Positions 1-12,394 are shown, numbered from the stretch's first letter. The stretch: DNA of 64,000 nucleotides from Anseranas semipalmata (GCA_013399115.1 VXAA01000904.1:141979-205978); one strand, 5' to 3'. A program made the numbers and translations. The notes: generated by a model not told the origin, from the letters alone.

Positions 1-1250
1 AGTAAGAACAGGTGATCACGTGACAGGCTTCAAAACTACATTCCTGACTGAATTAAAACACTAATGTAAGCGCATCATCAGTTAAACTGGATCACCTCAA
101 CCACAAAAGCCTGTTTCCTTCTGTGTGTGCTAGTAAGAAATATTTAATGTCCCTTACTAGTCTGGGAGGGGGAGCATAGTGTAGCCCCTTGTCAGCCACA
201 CTGCATATGCATTTTCACCTAAAAGTATTAAAAATGCAGCGGTCTTTATACTATGAAATCGTTACTGTTAACTATGAATTCATAACTTACAGAGAGAAGT
301 TGTTCCTGAATCATCATTGTGTTGTCTTCAGGTTTGATAGGTAGTCATGAGATATTGAAAGTCCCATGGTATTGGCTGCTTTGCATACTTCTCATTCTAG
401 ATCATGAATTGATCAAACAAATATCAACAAATGCAAGATGAATTAAACCTAGTGTCAGACATGGTTTGAAACTCCTTAAGGGAAACCACAGAAGACAGAA
501 TAAAGTATGTATGAAGTCAATAACATGATCCAAATTTTCTGAAGCCCAGCTATTCTCTTAAGGATGCTCAACTGTTGGTAGCACAGCATTTTGTCTCTAG
601 GTGGCCTGAAAGTTCAAATAATTTGGATCAGTGTTTTTTGTCTCTTTTTGGGAGCAGAGTACCACAAGCCTGTCTATAAAGGTGCCTTACCATGTTCTTC
701 CAATAAAATACTGTTGTTCCACATGCTCAAGTTATGGCTGCAACAGAAGACTGAGTATTTGGGATTTAGTGCCTTATCAACATAGCTTCCCCTGTTAGCA
801 TAATATATCTGGGGGTAAGCCAGGTGACACAGTTGTCCTTTTTAATATCGAAGGTCACAATTGTGGAGGTCACTTGCTGTCACAGTTCTTAAATAACCAT
901 GTGGTTTCCACTGAGGTCTAGGGAAATTCAGGGTAAGGTTGGTTCAGTTGGCTGCCCCAGCTGAAAACAGCTCTGAAAAACCTTGTCTGAAGAATAAGAG
1001 TTCCTTTGGGATGCTAGAAACTGGAAAAAAATATAAAATGTCATTGTTATCTATTTTGATGACCTGAATTTATCTGAGCTACTGTATAGTCTTTTGGATT
1101 CTCAACAGGCAAACTTAGCAGAATTTACATTTTAAAGGGTATGAATACAGGTTTGGTTATGTATCAAATAACCATTCATTTGCATTGGTTTGCAAAACAG
1201 GTCTGTCCTATTCCAGCTCCTTCCCTAAATCTGTCATTTTGATTGAATAA

Positions 1251-1298
1251 ACACCAACACCACCACCAAAACAAACAAAACAAACAAACAAAAAAAAC
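1251..1298. repeat. CAC/CAAA simple repeat
   Basis: An interrupted run of ACC units passes into CAAA units and a short A tract. It is an imperfect low-complexity microsatellite. Confidence 0.85.
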
Positions 1299-1631
1299 AC
1301 TAAAAATCTCATAATGTGAACCTCTGCCATGGAGAGTTTCTTTCTGTAAAGCACCATAGATGTCTGTGATCTTTTGAGTGGTTAAAAAATAAAATAAAAA
1401 AATCCCCCCCCTGTCCCCAAGCATTATAAAATTCCAGTACATCTTGCAGGTTATCTAGTGCTTTCACAAGAGAAATTACTGCATGCCACCTAGCCCAGAT
1501 TATACAGGCGTCTAGAATAACCTCTTTGGTTACCTCATTTTCGTGGATGTTACAAGTGACTATTGTTAACTTTGTTTCTAGACAGCTGCTCAGATATTCA
1601 GGCTAAAGCTACAAAACCCATGCAGATGTGT

Positions 1632-1678
1632 AGAAAGGAGAGGGGAAAAAAAGAGATAGGGAGAAAGAGAAGAGGGAG
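1632..1678 (+). repeat. Purine-rich tract
   Basis: Almost every base on the + strand is A or G over about 47 nt, with a single T. It is the first of three such tracts within 1.5 kb. Confidence 0.8.
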
Positions 1679-2069
1679 CTTTAAGTACATATCAGCTCCA
1701 AGTAGAAAAAAAACTAAGAGGGGTGAAAAACAGAATGTTTGTATTTTTTCATGTACTTCACAAAGTGTTAGCAAAGTGCAGGAGGAAGGAGAGCTGGGGA
1801 CTTGTAAGGAAGCTGCTGTCTTAAAAGATTTGAGGGGAAAAGAGGTCTCTTTGTACATTTAAGTTAAAAACTACTGAGTTCTTTTCAAGCAGCCATATGT
1901 TGCAACATTTTGGCTCAAAAAGTAGTATGTGTTCATATTTTTTAATTTTTATGTAAAAGCTTGAAAAATGTAATGGGAAAATTGACATTTCTACTGTAAC
2001 ACAAGAAAAAAAAGGCATTTCCTGCCTAAGCTTTGGCCAGTTGTGTCCCACACTGTCATTCTTTCAGGC

Positions 2070-2215
2070 ATTTTAGAGAGGAAGGAAGGCAAGTACTGTT
2101 TTTTTTATCATCCACTTTGTACCAGTGGATGAGGAATAGAAAATTAAACATGACTGAGAAATAAGCCTGGTCTGTGGCAGAGCCTGGGTTCCAGAGTTCT
2201 GTGCCTTGACCAGAA
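2070..2215 (-). repeat. Degenerate MIR-like SINE, copy 1
   Basis: On the + strand the order of blocks is GGCAAGTACTGTT, a pyrimidine run, a GATGAGGAA-like block, then CTGTGGCAGAGCCTGGGTTC. That is the order of a reverse-complemented MIR/CORE-SINE. The match is from memory of the family consensus and is divergent, so the edges are approximate. Confidence 0.5.
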
Positions 2216-2261
2216 GGCTTGTCTTCTGGCTTTTCTGTCTAGCTTACCTATCTCGCTCACA

Positions 2262-2426
2262 CAACATTTGTTTACCAGTTCATTTATACTTCATCACCTC
2301 TGTGAGGCTGACAAGTACTGTTGTGCTCTTTGTACACATGGAGAATCCAAGACTAGGTGGTCTAAGTGATTGCCCTTGGTTAAACAAGAAATCTGCGGAA
2401 CAGAAGGGACTTGCTTGAAATTTAAG
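2262..2426 (-). repeat. Degenerate MIR-like SINE, copy 2
   Basis: The blocks CACCTCTGTGAGG, CAAGTACTGTTGTGC, CACATGGAGAA, GTGATTGCCCTTGGT and ATCTGCGGAACAG follow the reverse-complement MIR order, including the 'tgacttgcccaaggt' segment. It lies about 50 nt after copy 1 in the same orientation. The edges are approximate. Confidence 0.55.
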
Positions 2427-2650
2427 CTTTATTGAGAACCCTGTCTTTCTGGGCAGAGAAAAGCAGGGGCAAAAATGTTAAATAAATGAGCAGGAATGTC
2501 GAAGGAATTCTCTTCTTTCCCTTGAAGACTGCTTTCCCATTTTGATTTCAGAAACAAAACTGGTCTTTTTCAATTTTCAGAAGTGGTACTTTTTCCATCA
2601 AGTGCCAGTTTTTCAGAGTTCTCAGTTTCACAGAGGTTACACTGAGCACA

Positions 2651-2703
2651 GAGAAGGAGAGAAAAGCAGGGGAGGAGGAAAGAAAGAAGAAGAATAGGAA
2701 AGG
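2651..2703 (+). repeat. Purine-rich tract
   Basis: A run of GAGAAGG, GGAGGAGG and GAAAGAAG units has only isolated pyrimidines. It lies upstream of a similar G-rich tract near 3.08-3.12 kb. Confidence 0.8.
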
Positions 2704-3077
2704 ATTCTCCCTCTGTCCCCAAGACTTTCCTGATTCTGCCCGTAAGTGTTGTGACTTCCTTCTCAGTCCACGCTGTAGGAAGTGGCTTAGCAGGATCCCT
2801 CGGGTCTGTCTGAGATGGGTGTTGTGTATTCAGTCAGAGCAGCATCTCCATGCTGTGAGGCATGGGGGAGCACCCAGTGGCATTTCTAGCAATAAGCTTG
2901 TCAAAATAAACAGTCTCGTTTTTAAAATATGTATCTGGAATGTGTTGCCTGCTAATACATATTCATGTCTTAAATGCAAATATCTCCCTTTCCTGCACAC
3001 TTCGTGGATGTTTGCCCTCTCTATTTGGGTTGTGTATCATATGGCATGTAAATAAGAGATGACGAGTTGTGTAATAA

Positions 3078-3117
3078 GTGGAGGGGGTGGGGAGGAGGAG
3101 AAGAGGAGTGAAAGAGA
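3078..3117 (+). repeat. G-rich purine tract
   Basis: This G-rich run (GGAGGGGGTGGGGAGGAGG core) contains several G-runs of three or more close together. It is compatible with a G-quadruplex on the + strand, though only from the pattern. Confidence 0.65.
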
Positions 3118-4675
3118 TTTGATTTAATAAGAAACATAATTTACACGCACAGCACTATTGCACTCTCATTCTGCAGAATTTAATTGCAAATCCTGTGGCT
3201 GTGTACCAACCAATATCTTGCACTAATAGTCTTTTACTTGCCTTACAGATAAGATTTCTCAGATGAAGTTTGCTTGCTAGACTAGGCATCCTGCAGTTGT
3301 TTAGCTTTACACTGAAGTTTGTAAATGTCCTTGTTTCTTTGCAAGGTGAAGGCAGATATGTCAGTTTAGCTAGATAAATCAGATATATGGTATGAGCAAG
3401 AGAATGTGTTTTAGGTGATGTTTTTATCACACCCATTATGTTGGAAATACAAGTGATTTTAGGATGGATTTAGGTCTCTTTGATCTGTCAGTGATCTAAG
3501 CTGAGGACAGAAATTAATGTTAAGATGTTGTGGTACCCTAATATCCATAGTTGCTTGTTCTTGCAATGTGATGGTGGCATAAAACCAGAGGGTAGCTTAA
3601 GAACAGTTGTTAAAATCACAAGTGTTTGTTCCAGTCATTCCTGCTTAGGCCCAAAGGAACAGACCAAATGTTGTGTTGCTTCCAGAACTTTAGGTATGGA
3701 TTCTGTTCATGTGCATATCCTTCTGTGTACAAGGGCCGAAGTGACTTTAAATAGGCAGAAAGTGGAAAAGATACGCGAGATATCATTCAGGAAAGCCTGC
3801 AAGTGCCCTGGTTCAAGAGGTATAAAACCCAGTCCCAAATTACCACCAGGACTTGCCTCTTATAGTCAGGGAGATGAAAGAGAGGGACACAAAAATGGAA
3901 GAGAGATTGAGGGATAGCAAAGAGAAAAGAAATAGCGCAAGTGAAGTTTCTATGTGGAAAAGCTTAAGCTGCGTCTGTTTTTTGTGGAGTTGTCCAATGC
4001 TTGTGTGAATAGCTAACGATGCATCTCTGTGCCGGTTCATTAGACCTTAACTCCTTTGTTATATGCCCTGGAATAGCTTGGCTGTGATCTAACACTGTTG
4101 TCTGCCTCCACTTCTTGGCTACATAAGCAGGATCCAGTTTGCAGGTTGGTTTCCAGTACCCAAAGAAACTTTTTCATGAGCCTACTATTGACGTTGCCAT
4201 CAAACCCAGCCCAACATTTCAGGAGCTGGATCTCAACCTGGGTCAAATATGGGGAGACAAACCCATAAAGTTCAAACACAGTTCTCAACCCAAACTCCGC
4301 TAGAGTTTGAGGTTTGTTTTTGTTTTAAAAAACATGGGCTCATCTGTAATTGTCATAACATTTCCATCTCTCTCTTTTTGGTGTTTTTTTTTTTTCCCAC
4401 TATACCCTATCCTAGACATCAGTGTTATTTCAGGCAAGTGTTGAATCCAAAAAATGCCATTGTGCCATTGAAATTAATATTAATGTTGGAAGTTCGTTGT
4501 AATATGGGGAGAGAGATAGGTGAAGCATAGAGCTATTTACTTTAAGGCAACAGTTCAAGGAATGTGTTTTGAACCTTTCTTCTGGCACAAAGTGAAACCT
4601 TGACAGAGGAATTACTGTGACATTATAGCCCTGACTGGTGCAGGCCTTCCTTTTACCTCAGATGTATGTCAGGTA

Positions 4676-5257
4676 TCATAGAGCCTATTCCTGCGTGGGC
4701 TCCTCTCCACGGGCTGCAGCTCCGGCCCGGGGCCTGCTCCTGCGGGGGCTCCCATGGGCCGCAGCCTCCTTCAGGCCACATCCACCTGCTCCATGGGGGC
4801 TCCTCCATGGCTGCAGCGTGGAGATCTGCTCCGTGTGGTACCCATGGGCTGCAGGGGGACGGCCTGCTCCACCATGGGCCTCTCCACGGGCCGCAGGGGA
4901 ACTTTTGCTGCGGTGCCTGGAGCCCCTCCTGCCCTCCTTCTGCACTGACCTGGGTGCCTGCAGGGCTGTTTCTCACTCCTCTCTCCCAGCTGCTGTAGCA
5001 CAGCAGTTTGTTCCCTTCCTTAGCTCTGCTCTCCCAGAGGCCCAACCAGCGTCGCTCACTGGCTCGGCTCTGGCCAGCAGCAGGTCCCTTTTGGAGCCGG
5101 CTGGAGCTGGCTCTGATCTGACCTGGGGCAGCTGCTGGGCTCTGCTCATAAAGACCACCCCTGCAGCCCCCTGCTACCAAACCCGTGCCACATCAGTGCA
5201 ATACACATACCAGCTACTGTGAAGAAAGCTAACTCTATCCCAGCCAAAACCAATACA
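4676..5257 (-). mobile_element. Truncated, chimeric endogenous-retrovirus LTR
   Basis: This GC-rich block stands out from the surrounding AT-rich intron. Read on the minus strand, it starts with the terminus of the same LTR family found at 42.5 and 59.8 kb (5257 down to 5206). After 52 nt it switches at CAATACA (5199-5205) to the start of a different bird LTR family rich in CCATGGGCTGCAG-type motifs. It then runs to about 4676 and stops without that family's other end. The flank has GTAT at 4673-4676 and GTATA at 5258-5262, a possible weak target duplication. The block is open for 175 codons on the minus strand and 194 on the plus strand; I treat both as by-products of GC-rich sequence, since no known gag, pol or env motif is visible. 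Confidence 0.75.
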
Positions 5258-6806
5258 GTATAGCATGGAGAGGAGGGAGAAACAGAGTTCAGTGTACATT
5301 CTTGACCACCTACTGTTGTGGTTCCTTGACCAAGCATATTGTCTGTGGGTCCTAGACTGAATCCTAGAGAAGAGAAAGAGATCCCATTGTACGTAAGGTT
5401 TTTGGATGCAGTGCAGCCAGGTTTAGTCTGAGTGAGTATCAGAGGGACACATTCTGCTGGGATTTTCTTCCTGTATAAGTAGCTTTTTAAAATCCATCTC
5501 TCTTGTGTGATGGTCATAAAAAATGCTAATATGCCATCTTACAGGGATGGGAAATCTTTGGAGGGAGTATCATTTCTCTCTTCCCACCCCCCAAACTAAA
5601 GGGACTCACAAGTAGAAGGAGTACCAGGCATATACAACAAATAAGATTTGCCTCCTTCTCATCCATATGCCTTGATGATGAAAGAGGATGCCTTACCACT
5701 TCATGCCCCAAATGACAGTCTCTCATATGCCTGTGGAGCCCTCTGCAATGATATGAGCAGTTTCATGATTCAACTCCTTAGGAAAACTTGGATGGCTTCA
5801 GTATTTCTGTCCCCGCTCCCAGCCCTCCATCTCCCCACACATTGTCATTTCCATGCTGCTCTGCAAAGTCACGTGGTCTTTAGAGCAGCATGTCATAGAT
5901 CTAATCCCCAGTTGGGAATCACTAAACACATTGAAATGGAAATAATCAGTGACCATTTTTTACCCTCACTCCATATTATCTTCTCCAAAGAGACTAAGCA
6001 AAACAAGCAGCAAGGAAAGGCTGCTCCCTGAACAGGTAACTAGGAACTTGTCTCCTGGAGTCTGTTAAATAAATATGGAAAAGAGCAGAATTTACTTTTC
6101 TGAATTGTGGAATGGATTTCTGAGCAATGAACTACTATTTGGCTCTCGAGTACCATTCATCAGTTTTTTGTTTTTTTTTTTTTTTGCAGAAATATGACAG
6201 TTGAATACTTAACGGAATTTTATCTTCTGAAAAAGTAGAATTAAAATTGGTGTGAGAGAAGTTTACAAAGGCAAGGCAATTGTATCTTTATCAGGTTTGC
6301 TGACTTTTTGTGTTTTCTCCATTTTAATGCTTTGTACTGTTGAAGTATCCTAATCATCCATTTGAATAGATAAAAATGTATTCTGGATAGATACAAAAGC
6401 TCTAGTCCTTTGGCCAAGCAGTTCCCTCGACAGTAGAGAAAAAGTAATCAAACCTTGAGTTCTGATTGCTGGTGCCTGCTGAGCCCAGGGAACGGGATGT
6501 TTTGAGAGAAGGCCAGCTAAAGGGGCGGGCTCTGAATTTGATAAGGTTTGTTCTGGAAAAAATTGTGGTGCGAATTGACTTAGAAGGAGTGTGCTCTCTT
6601 GCAGCTCTGCTATCATCATCTTGGAAAGCTTTATAGTCGCCTGTCAGTGTGAGAGAGGTGGGAGCTGCTGAACTCCCAGCTAGCTTGCACCTTGCAGGAC
6701 AGGTGGGCATGCAGCAGTGGCCGAGCTCCTCTGTCGCTGGTGGGTCTCAGGCCTCTGAACAGTGGTGCAGGATGGTTGTGGGTCCTGATGCCAGGGAGTG
6801 ACTTTA

Positions 6807-6839
6807 AGCTAACTGGGGAACCCCAGCTAACTGGGGAAC
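6807..6839. repeat. Short tandem duplication, 15-nt unit
   Basis: AGCTAACTGGGGAAC occurs at 6807-6821 and again at 6825-6839, separated by three C bases (an 18-nt period). The copies are identical. Confidence 0.9.
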
Positions 6840-7062
6840 AGAGGCTATGAAATGTCACCTGTGTAAGGTAGTAACCTCTCCTCCCGCTGCAATGGCATTT
6901 CCTATAGAAAGATAACCAGTGCACTGTCCATAGGTGAGCTGGTCAGCAGGTTACAATACTGTAGTGGTCACATAGTGATTTCCACTCTACTGAAGCCTCT
7001 GTACACTGGGAGCTAGTAAGTGTATAGACAGTGTAAGGGAGAGGTAAAGCAGCTGTGTGAGT

Positions 7063-7083
7063 GGAAAGGAAAGGAAAGGAAAA
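7063..7083. repeat. GGAAA microsatellite
   Basis: Four consecutive GGAAA units are visible. Confidence 0.9.
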
Positions 7084-8164
7084 TGAAGCGTTATGGTCAG
7101 CAAAGCAGTTGATTGGAGAAGCTGATTGTAGAAAACTTGGGCCTTTTGCCCATTTCTTGTACTGTATGTGTACCACCATGGTTTCATACTTATCAGTTGC
7201 CATTCAGATGATTCCGTAGCCTGCTACAATGTCAGGTTTTTTTGCAAACAAATACCCGTTTAAACTAATATGAGAGAAATTGTGTGATTTTGGGTGGGAA
7301 GCAAGTGGTACAGTGGGTTCAGTTTTCTATTCCCTCTTAATATCAGTTCCTTTCACATCATTCTTACCTTTGTTGGCCTTCCATCTTCCCCAGTCATACA
7401 CCCTTTTCTTCATTACATATATTATTTAAAACCTTTGGGTTGCAACAGCCACTGCTAACAGACTGGAGGTGAGACAGGAAAGGAGAGAGGTGAAGAAAAG
7501 GAGAGCAGGGAAGGCTTGTTCCTAGTACATCGACTTCAGAAGCCAGGCATGGCAGGAAAAAATAGTAGTCCTGGCACAAAGGGAAACTTGTCCTGCAGCA
7601 CCCTTCTCATATCCATATTAACGTCTGGTGTCAAACAGGGGGATGTGGACTGAGCGTCCTGGGTACTAGCATCTCACGCTCATGACCTGGACTGCTCTTT
7701 AAGCCAAGTGTTTTTGTGTTGGATGTTCATGCAGTAGCCTGAGGGGAGGAAAACAACTGTATGCAATGAAAATGCCATGTAAAAATAATATACAGTATTC
7801 TTTGGATACATATTCAAAATATTAAACACATGAAAATTTGTCAGATTTGTATAGATTAATATCTTATATCCTTGATGTCCACTAATGTTAGGATTAACAC
7901 CCATAGAGCAGTTTCTGATCCTCCCTGCTTACCTTGCATCAGTTATCTGAGAGGAGAGACACCCTTCCCTCCCTCAGCAGTGCGTGCATATCTGGAAAAA
8001 CTTTATGAGGGAAGGGGATCTGGTTGCAACACTCAGGAAATGTTCTTGAAAATCACCTATTTGTAGCCCCAGATCCCTTGTACCAAAGCGCCTGGTGCTT
8101 GCTCACTACTTCATGTGTTATGGCTGGAAATGCAGCCTGTGATGAGCAGGGCTCCAGGCAGCTG

Positions 8165-8295
8165 AGAAGCGGCCGCCTTTGGGGAGCGTGACATGCCGCA
8201 GGGACCCCTGGCCCAGCCGTGTCTCGAGGTGCCAGCGCAGCACCGTGCAGGTGCCGAGTTCAGTGTGACTCCGGAGCATCACAGCTGCGTTTTTC
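8165..8295. other. CpG-rich patch with a NotI site
   Basis: About a dozen CpG dinucleotides fall within roughly 130 nt, beginning with GCGGCCGC, while most of the surrounding intron is CpG-poor. It is shorter than a normal CpG island and no TATA box or start site is identifiable. It may be an unmethylated regulatory element, the remnant of a GC-rich insertion, or chance. Confidence 0.5.
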
Positions 8296-10329
8296 ATGCT
8301 GAAAGAGCTTGAGAAGTTAAAGCTTGCCACAGATCTCCAAGCTGCACAGTGTAAAGTCGGCTGCTCACGCTTTACAAGGGGAGAGTGCTTCTCTGGCCAC
8401 CCAGCCTGAGGCTTGATTTAACCACACGGGCTGCGACACTTTGTGGTAAACTTTTGGGCTGCTGCTCCAGTGCCTTATTGCCATTACTCATGCAGTACGC
8501 AGCTCTGGCTGTTTAGAAATCCTTACTCTGCTGTTTGGCACAGTGTCTTACAAACAGGATGCATAAATCAGATAAGCTCTCGCACCCCTAGCAAATGAGA
8601 CTAATGGATGATTTACACTTCCATTGCTGTCTTGGTACTTGTCAAACTGATTCCTGTTTGGCTTTCAAATCCTTAATTTGGGTTTTATACTTGGTTACTA
8701 TTAAATATCCTTTTATCACCCCAGCAACATTGCCAGCTTGACGTCTCGCTCGTCTTCCTCCCACTGACGTGGAAATATCAGTTCACTGCTCTATTTATCA
8801 TTCCTTCTTGAATGGTCTCCCTGGATGTATTCTCTGGAAAACAGCCAAATCATTGTACAATGCTATAACTGCTGAAATGTAAATGAATATGAAATAAAAT
8901 TCTCCTAGATTATGCTTCTTGCTACAGGAGATTCCAGCTGTGGGCTGACTTTTAATGGTTCAGGTTGATATTCAGCTGCATTTCTAGATTAATGCATCCA
9001 CGTCAGTCTCAGAAGCGCAATGGCTAAACCTTAGTGCCTGTGCTTCTCTTACAAGTTGCTCTGTAAAGACACACACAGTTCAGAGTTTTGTGATAACAGG
9101 CCAGAGGCCAGAAGAAATGGCCTACTCAATCTTCTTTAGATAGATTTCTTAAACCTCATAACTGTCATATCTAACAGTATGGAACGGCAAAGGCCAACTT
9201 AATAACAAGGGTGAGCTAATTAGGAAAAAGGATGTGTTGTGCCCTGCAGGAAATGATCTCCTGAAATATGTCGCTTTCCTTAAAACCAGACCGCCTGGCA
9301 TAATGATTGTACACTTTTTTTTTTTTTTCTCCAGAAAATGAGTGGGTTGCTTTGTGCGGAGAAAGTATAGCCATGTAAATTTAGAACTGTTGAGTATGTA
9401 CCTGTTTTAAAACCACGACAAAATCAGCAACTCATGATCTTTGAAGGCAGCATTACTATTTCAAATGCTGAGAACTGACTTGCAATTTTTTACTGAGTTG
9501 AGTTTAGTGAGGCAAAAGGGAGGAGCAAACTTCAGCTCCCCACTTCTCTGGTGTTTCAGTCAAGCAACATTTGGTAATAGCTGGCATCTTTACCCAGAAA
9601 TTGTTTTTGCTTTGCCTTTTTGTTATCAGCTCTCAGAGTGTCATCCTTGCCTGTGCTCTGTTCTTCACTTTCCCTTTGCTGTCCTTAGTGGCAGCTATTA
9701 AATTTCTAATTTTACAACATGAACACCACTTGGGTTAGTTATCAGTGCTTCTGTGCTAAGGATGCTTCATAGTTCAGTCCACCACGGTGCTTTGTTGTGA
9801 AATTAAACTGTAATCAGCTTACCAAGAACAGCTAACAGCACACTCGTATATTAACTAAAGCACCAATAGGACTATAAACACCCTTTGATGCTTTCCATGC
9901 TAAAAACTTGTTTTCGGTTGCTTGTGATTTTGCCAAACTGCTTCTGTTTGGGTTGACACATTACAAGACAGGTTTGAGCCTCCTGGTGAATTCCTTCTTA
10001 GGAAGGAAAAAGCTCCGCCATTTAATGACTAGTCAAGGGCAAAATACAGCGTAATGCAACCAGCATTCAGAATCAAACTTGAGCTACATAACCCATGAAG
10101 TAAGCTGCACCAGGCTCAGTGTAGTGACTTTGCCTGTGTCTCTGCTCTAATCTAACTTCCTGTTAGTGGCAACTAATGATCCGGTGTGTTGTACTGCCAG
10201 TATTCAAAGATGCATTCACTTTTTTGGGGAAGAGGTAGTGCCTCCTAGCTGCAATTTGGTGAACAGGATGCCCTTCGCTGTCTCTAGGAAAATTTGCCCA
10301 TATTTACCAAACTAATAAGCTGGTTTTAA

Positions 10330-10720
10330 ACCACAAGCTTATGTTTAATCAAGATTTTTTTATACTTTAATGGATCAATTTGTCATTGATTGTAGAGAAC
10401 TTAGACACCACTCTGATATGCAGCTCTGAAAATCCCGTGAAATTATTAATGCTGCCTTGCGAGCCCGGTTTGAATCAAATACAGTATGTAAGAAACAGGC
10501 TCACACGTTAGCCAATGAGAGACTGTTTGAGATATGTATGTTAAAATGTAAGGCCCTTGTGATTCTTGAAGAGAATATTTCAAGAAAATGTTTTCTTGGT
10601 GAGACTTTTAATAAGATTATTAAAGCTGCCGTGGCTTTTCTGAGTGTTTTATCTGTATCCTTCATGTGTACAATTTTTACAGACTCTTTTTAATTATTCA
10701 TCATTGTTTCTTCAACGCAG
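10330..10720. other. Candidate conserved noncoding block
   Basis: This AT-rich, non-repetitive stretch has dense homeodomain-like cores (TTAAT, ATTA) and TGATTG and GCCAATGAG motifs, a texture typical of intronic enhancers near developmental genes. A 78-codon frame lies inside it but has no ATG at its start and no recognisable domain. Conservation itself cannot be seen from one sequence. Confidence 0.22.
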
Positions 10721-12344
10721 TAAGAGAAAAAACAAAATGGTATAAACAGAATCTATCTTGTGAATAAAAAGAGTATAAGCTTACCCTTTCGTCTGCATAA
10801 TCTGACTACCTTTGTGGTGCATCTAATGGCCTCTTTTTGTTTTAAAGGCTCTCCTTCTCAGACCATGTAGCACAGGCTTCCTAAAAACCCAAGCTGTCAA
10901 AGTGGCATTTAGGGGAAGGAATTCTTGAGGATCAGGGATGTGACTGCAAAACATCCTGTGTCTTACTGATTATGGTTTTGAATTGAAGGCATTTTATTGC
11001 AGGACATCTTAATGTGTTAAAATCTTTTCTTAAAATGTACTTGACAGTCATGCCAATTAAATGCTCATGTAGTAGTGGATATTTGAAAGATAGGATCCAC
11101 TTATGTAAGCAGTGTTTTGCGTGATAAAAGTGGCAATCTCTCATTGAGAGTGCACTGCTCTTTGGTCAGAAACATTGCAGCTCAGGGACCATGAAAAAGA
11201 TGTTACCTTAGAGTGTCACTCTCAAACCAGTATATGTATTTCATACAGCACTTATTCACCAGTTATGCACTTAAGGCTTTCTTCTTCATGCTTCAGGAAA
11301 GACATATGGTCACTGTTATTCAGCCAGTCACAGGTATGGAAGAATTGGCATCAGAAGCCATGGTGTCACAGTCTTCTTGAACGATCCCATTGGTTTTGTC
11401 ACGCTTCACTCAGTGGTGTCATCGTACTGCTGTACTTGTCTGTCCCCAGCACTGCCAGCAGAGTGCTAGACTCTGGCCTGGAGCGTCATCCATGGTTTGC
11501 TTCTCCTCCTTTTTTTTTTTTTTTTTATTTGTTTAAAAACTTGGATGGTGGTGGTATTATTTATTTTCCCCTAAGATACCTCCGTGAGTAACAATAGATG
11601 AAATTTTGGATGGTAAATTTTAATGGTATCTCCCAATAGATACAATGTATTTAATTTTGAGTTTCATTTATATGAAAATAATTTCAATGGGATTAATCAT
11701 CAAGAAATTAACCTCTTTGGAGGTGTTGCCTAGGTACAAAAGCATTAAAATTGCTGATCATGGCATAAATGGCCTATGTGGATGAGTGTTTCACTCGCTC
11801 CTTTTTGGTGTGGTATCAGTCACTGCAGTGTCATAGCATTTGCAGCAGGTGTGCTCCTTGTTTGATTGATTACTCCCATAAAGACTTTAGAGATTCCTTT
11901 ACTCAGTAGTCTAATGAAAATGCAAATCATCAGCTGGTGTAAACTTGCAAAGCTCCCCTGCAGTCAGAGGAGCCAAGCCATCTTCTGTCAGCTGAGGAGC
12001 AGCCTTGGAGTATCAGTAAGCTGCAGATCAGCATGCTCTGTTGTTTCACTAGTGTATGAAGTGCATCCGTAATGTAATTACTTTCAACCCCAGGTTCCCC
12101 AAATGTCCTCATCTCAGAAAAAGAAGAGGACGCTGATCACTCTTTTAAGCCAAGATTTATTTGTGAAGTCTCACTTTTGAGCAGAATGCAAATACCCACT
12201 AATTGCTGCAACTTGTTATTCATAGATCTGCTTGAGAGGGAAGTTGGCAGAATTTTTGCCTAGCTCTGTGATTTCTTACCACATCCAGTAGCCTGCTGGG
12301 GGAACTCAGAGTTTTGTCCAATTACTGTCAGATGTCTTTTCTTC

Positions 12345-12394
12345 TTTGAGAAAATGGGTAAGCTTGCATAGCTCCCCATTTGAGAAAATGGGTA
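12345..12394. repeat. Short tandem duplication, about 16-nt unit
   Basis: TTGAGAAAATGGGTAA occurs at 12346-12361 and 12379-12394, a 33-nt period. Confidence 0.88.

Larger units (their letters stand above)
1..4675 (+). other. Upstream intron of the copine gene, first part
   Basis: I see no supported gene here. The sequence is AT-rich with stop codons in every frame. It contains a CAAA-type simple repeat near 1.25 kb, three purine-rich tracts between 1.63 and 3.12 kb, and two MIR-like copies at 2.07-2.43 kb. The assignment to an intron is inferred from the copine exon downstream. The + strand orientation follows that exon. Confidence 0.6.

Noticed and set aside
2206..2418. 70-codon frame with a hydrophobic start
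   Set aside because: It coincides with the second MIR-like SINE copy.
4638..5222. 194-codon + strand and 175-codon minus-strand frames
   Set aside because: Both lie in GC-rich LTR sequence where stop codons are scarce, and neither shows retroviral protein motifs.
10457..10693. 78-codon frame that might be a small protein
   Set aside because: It has no ATG at its start, no recognisable domain and no evidence of splicing; it is reported only as part of a possible noncoding element.
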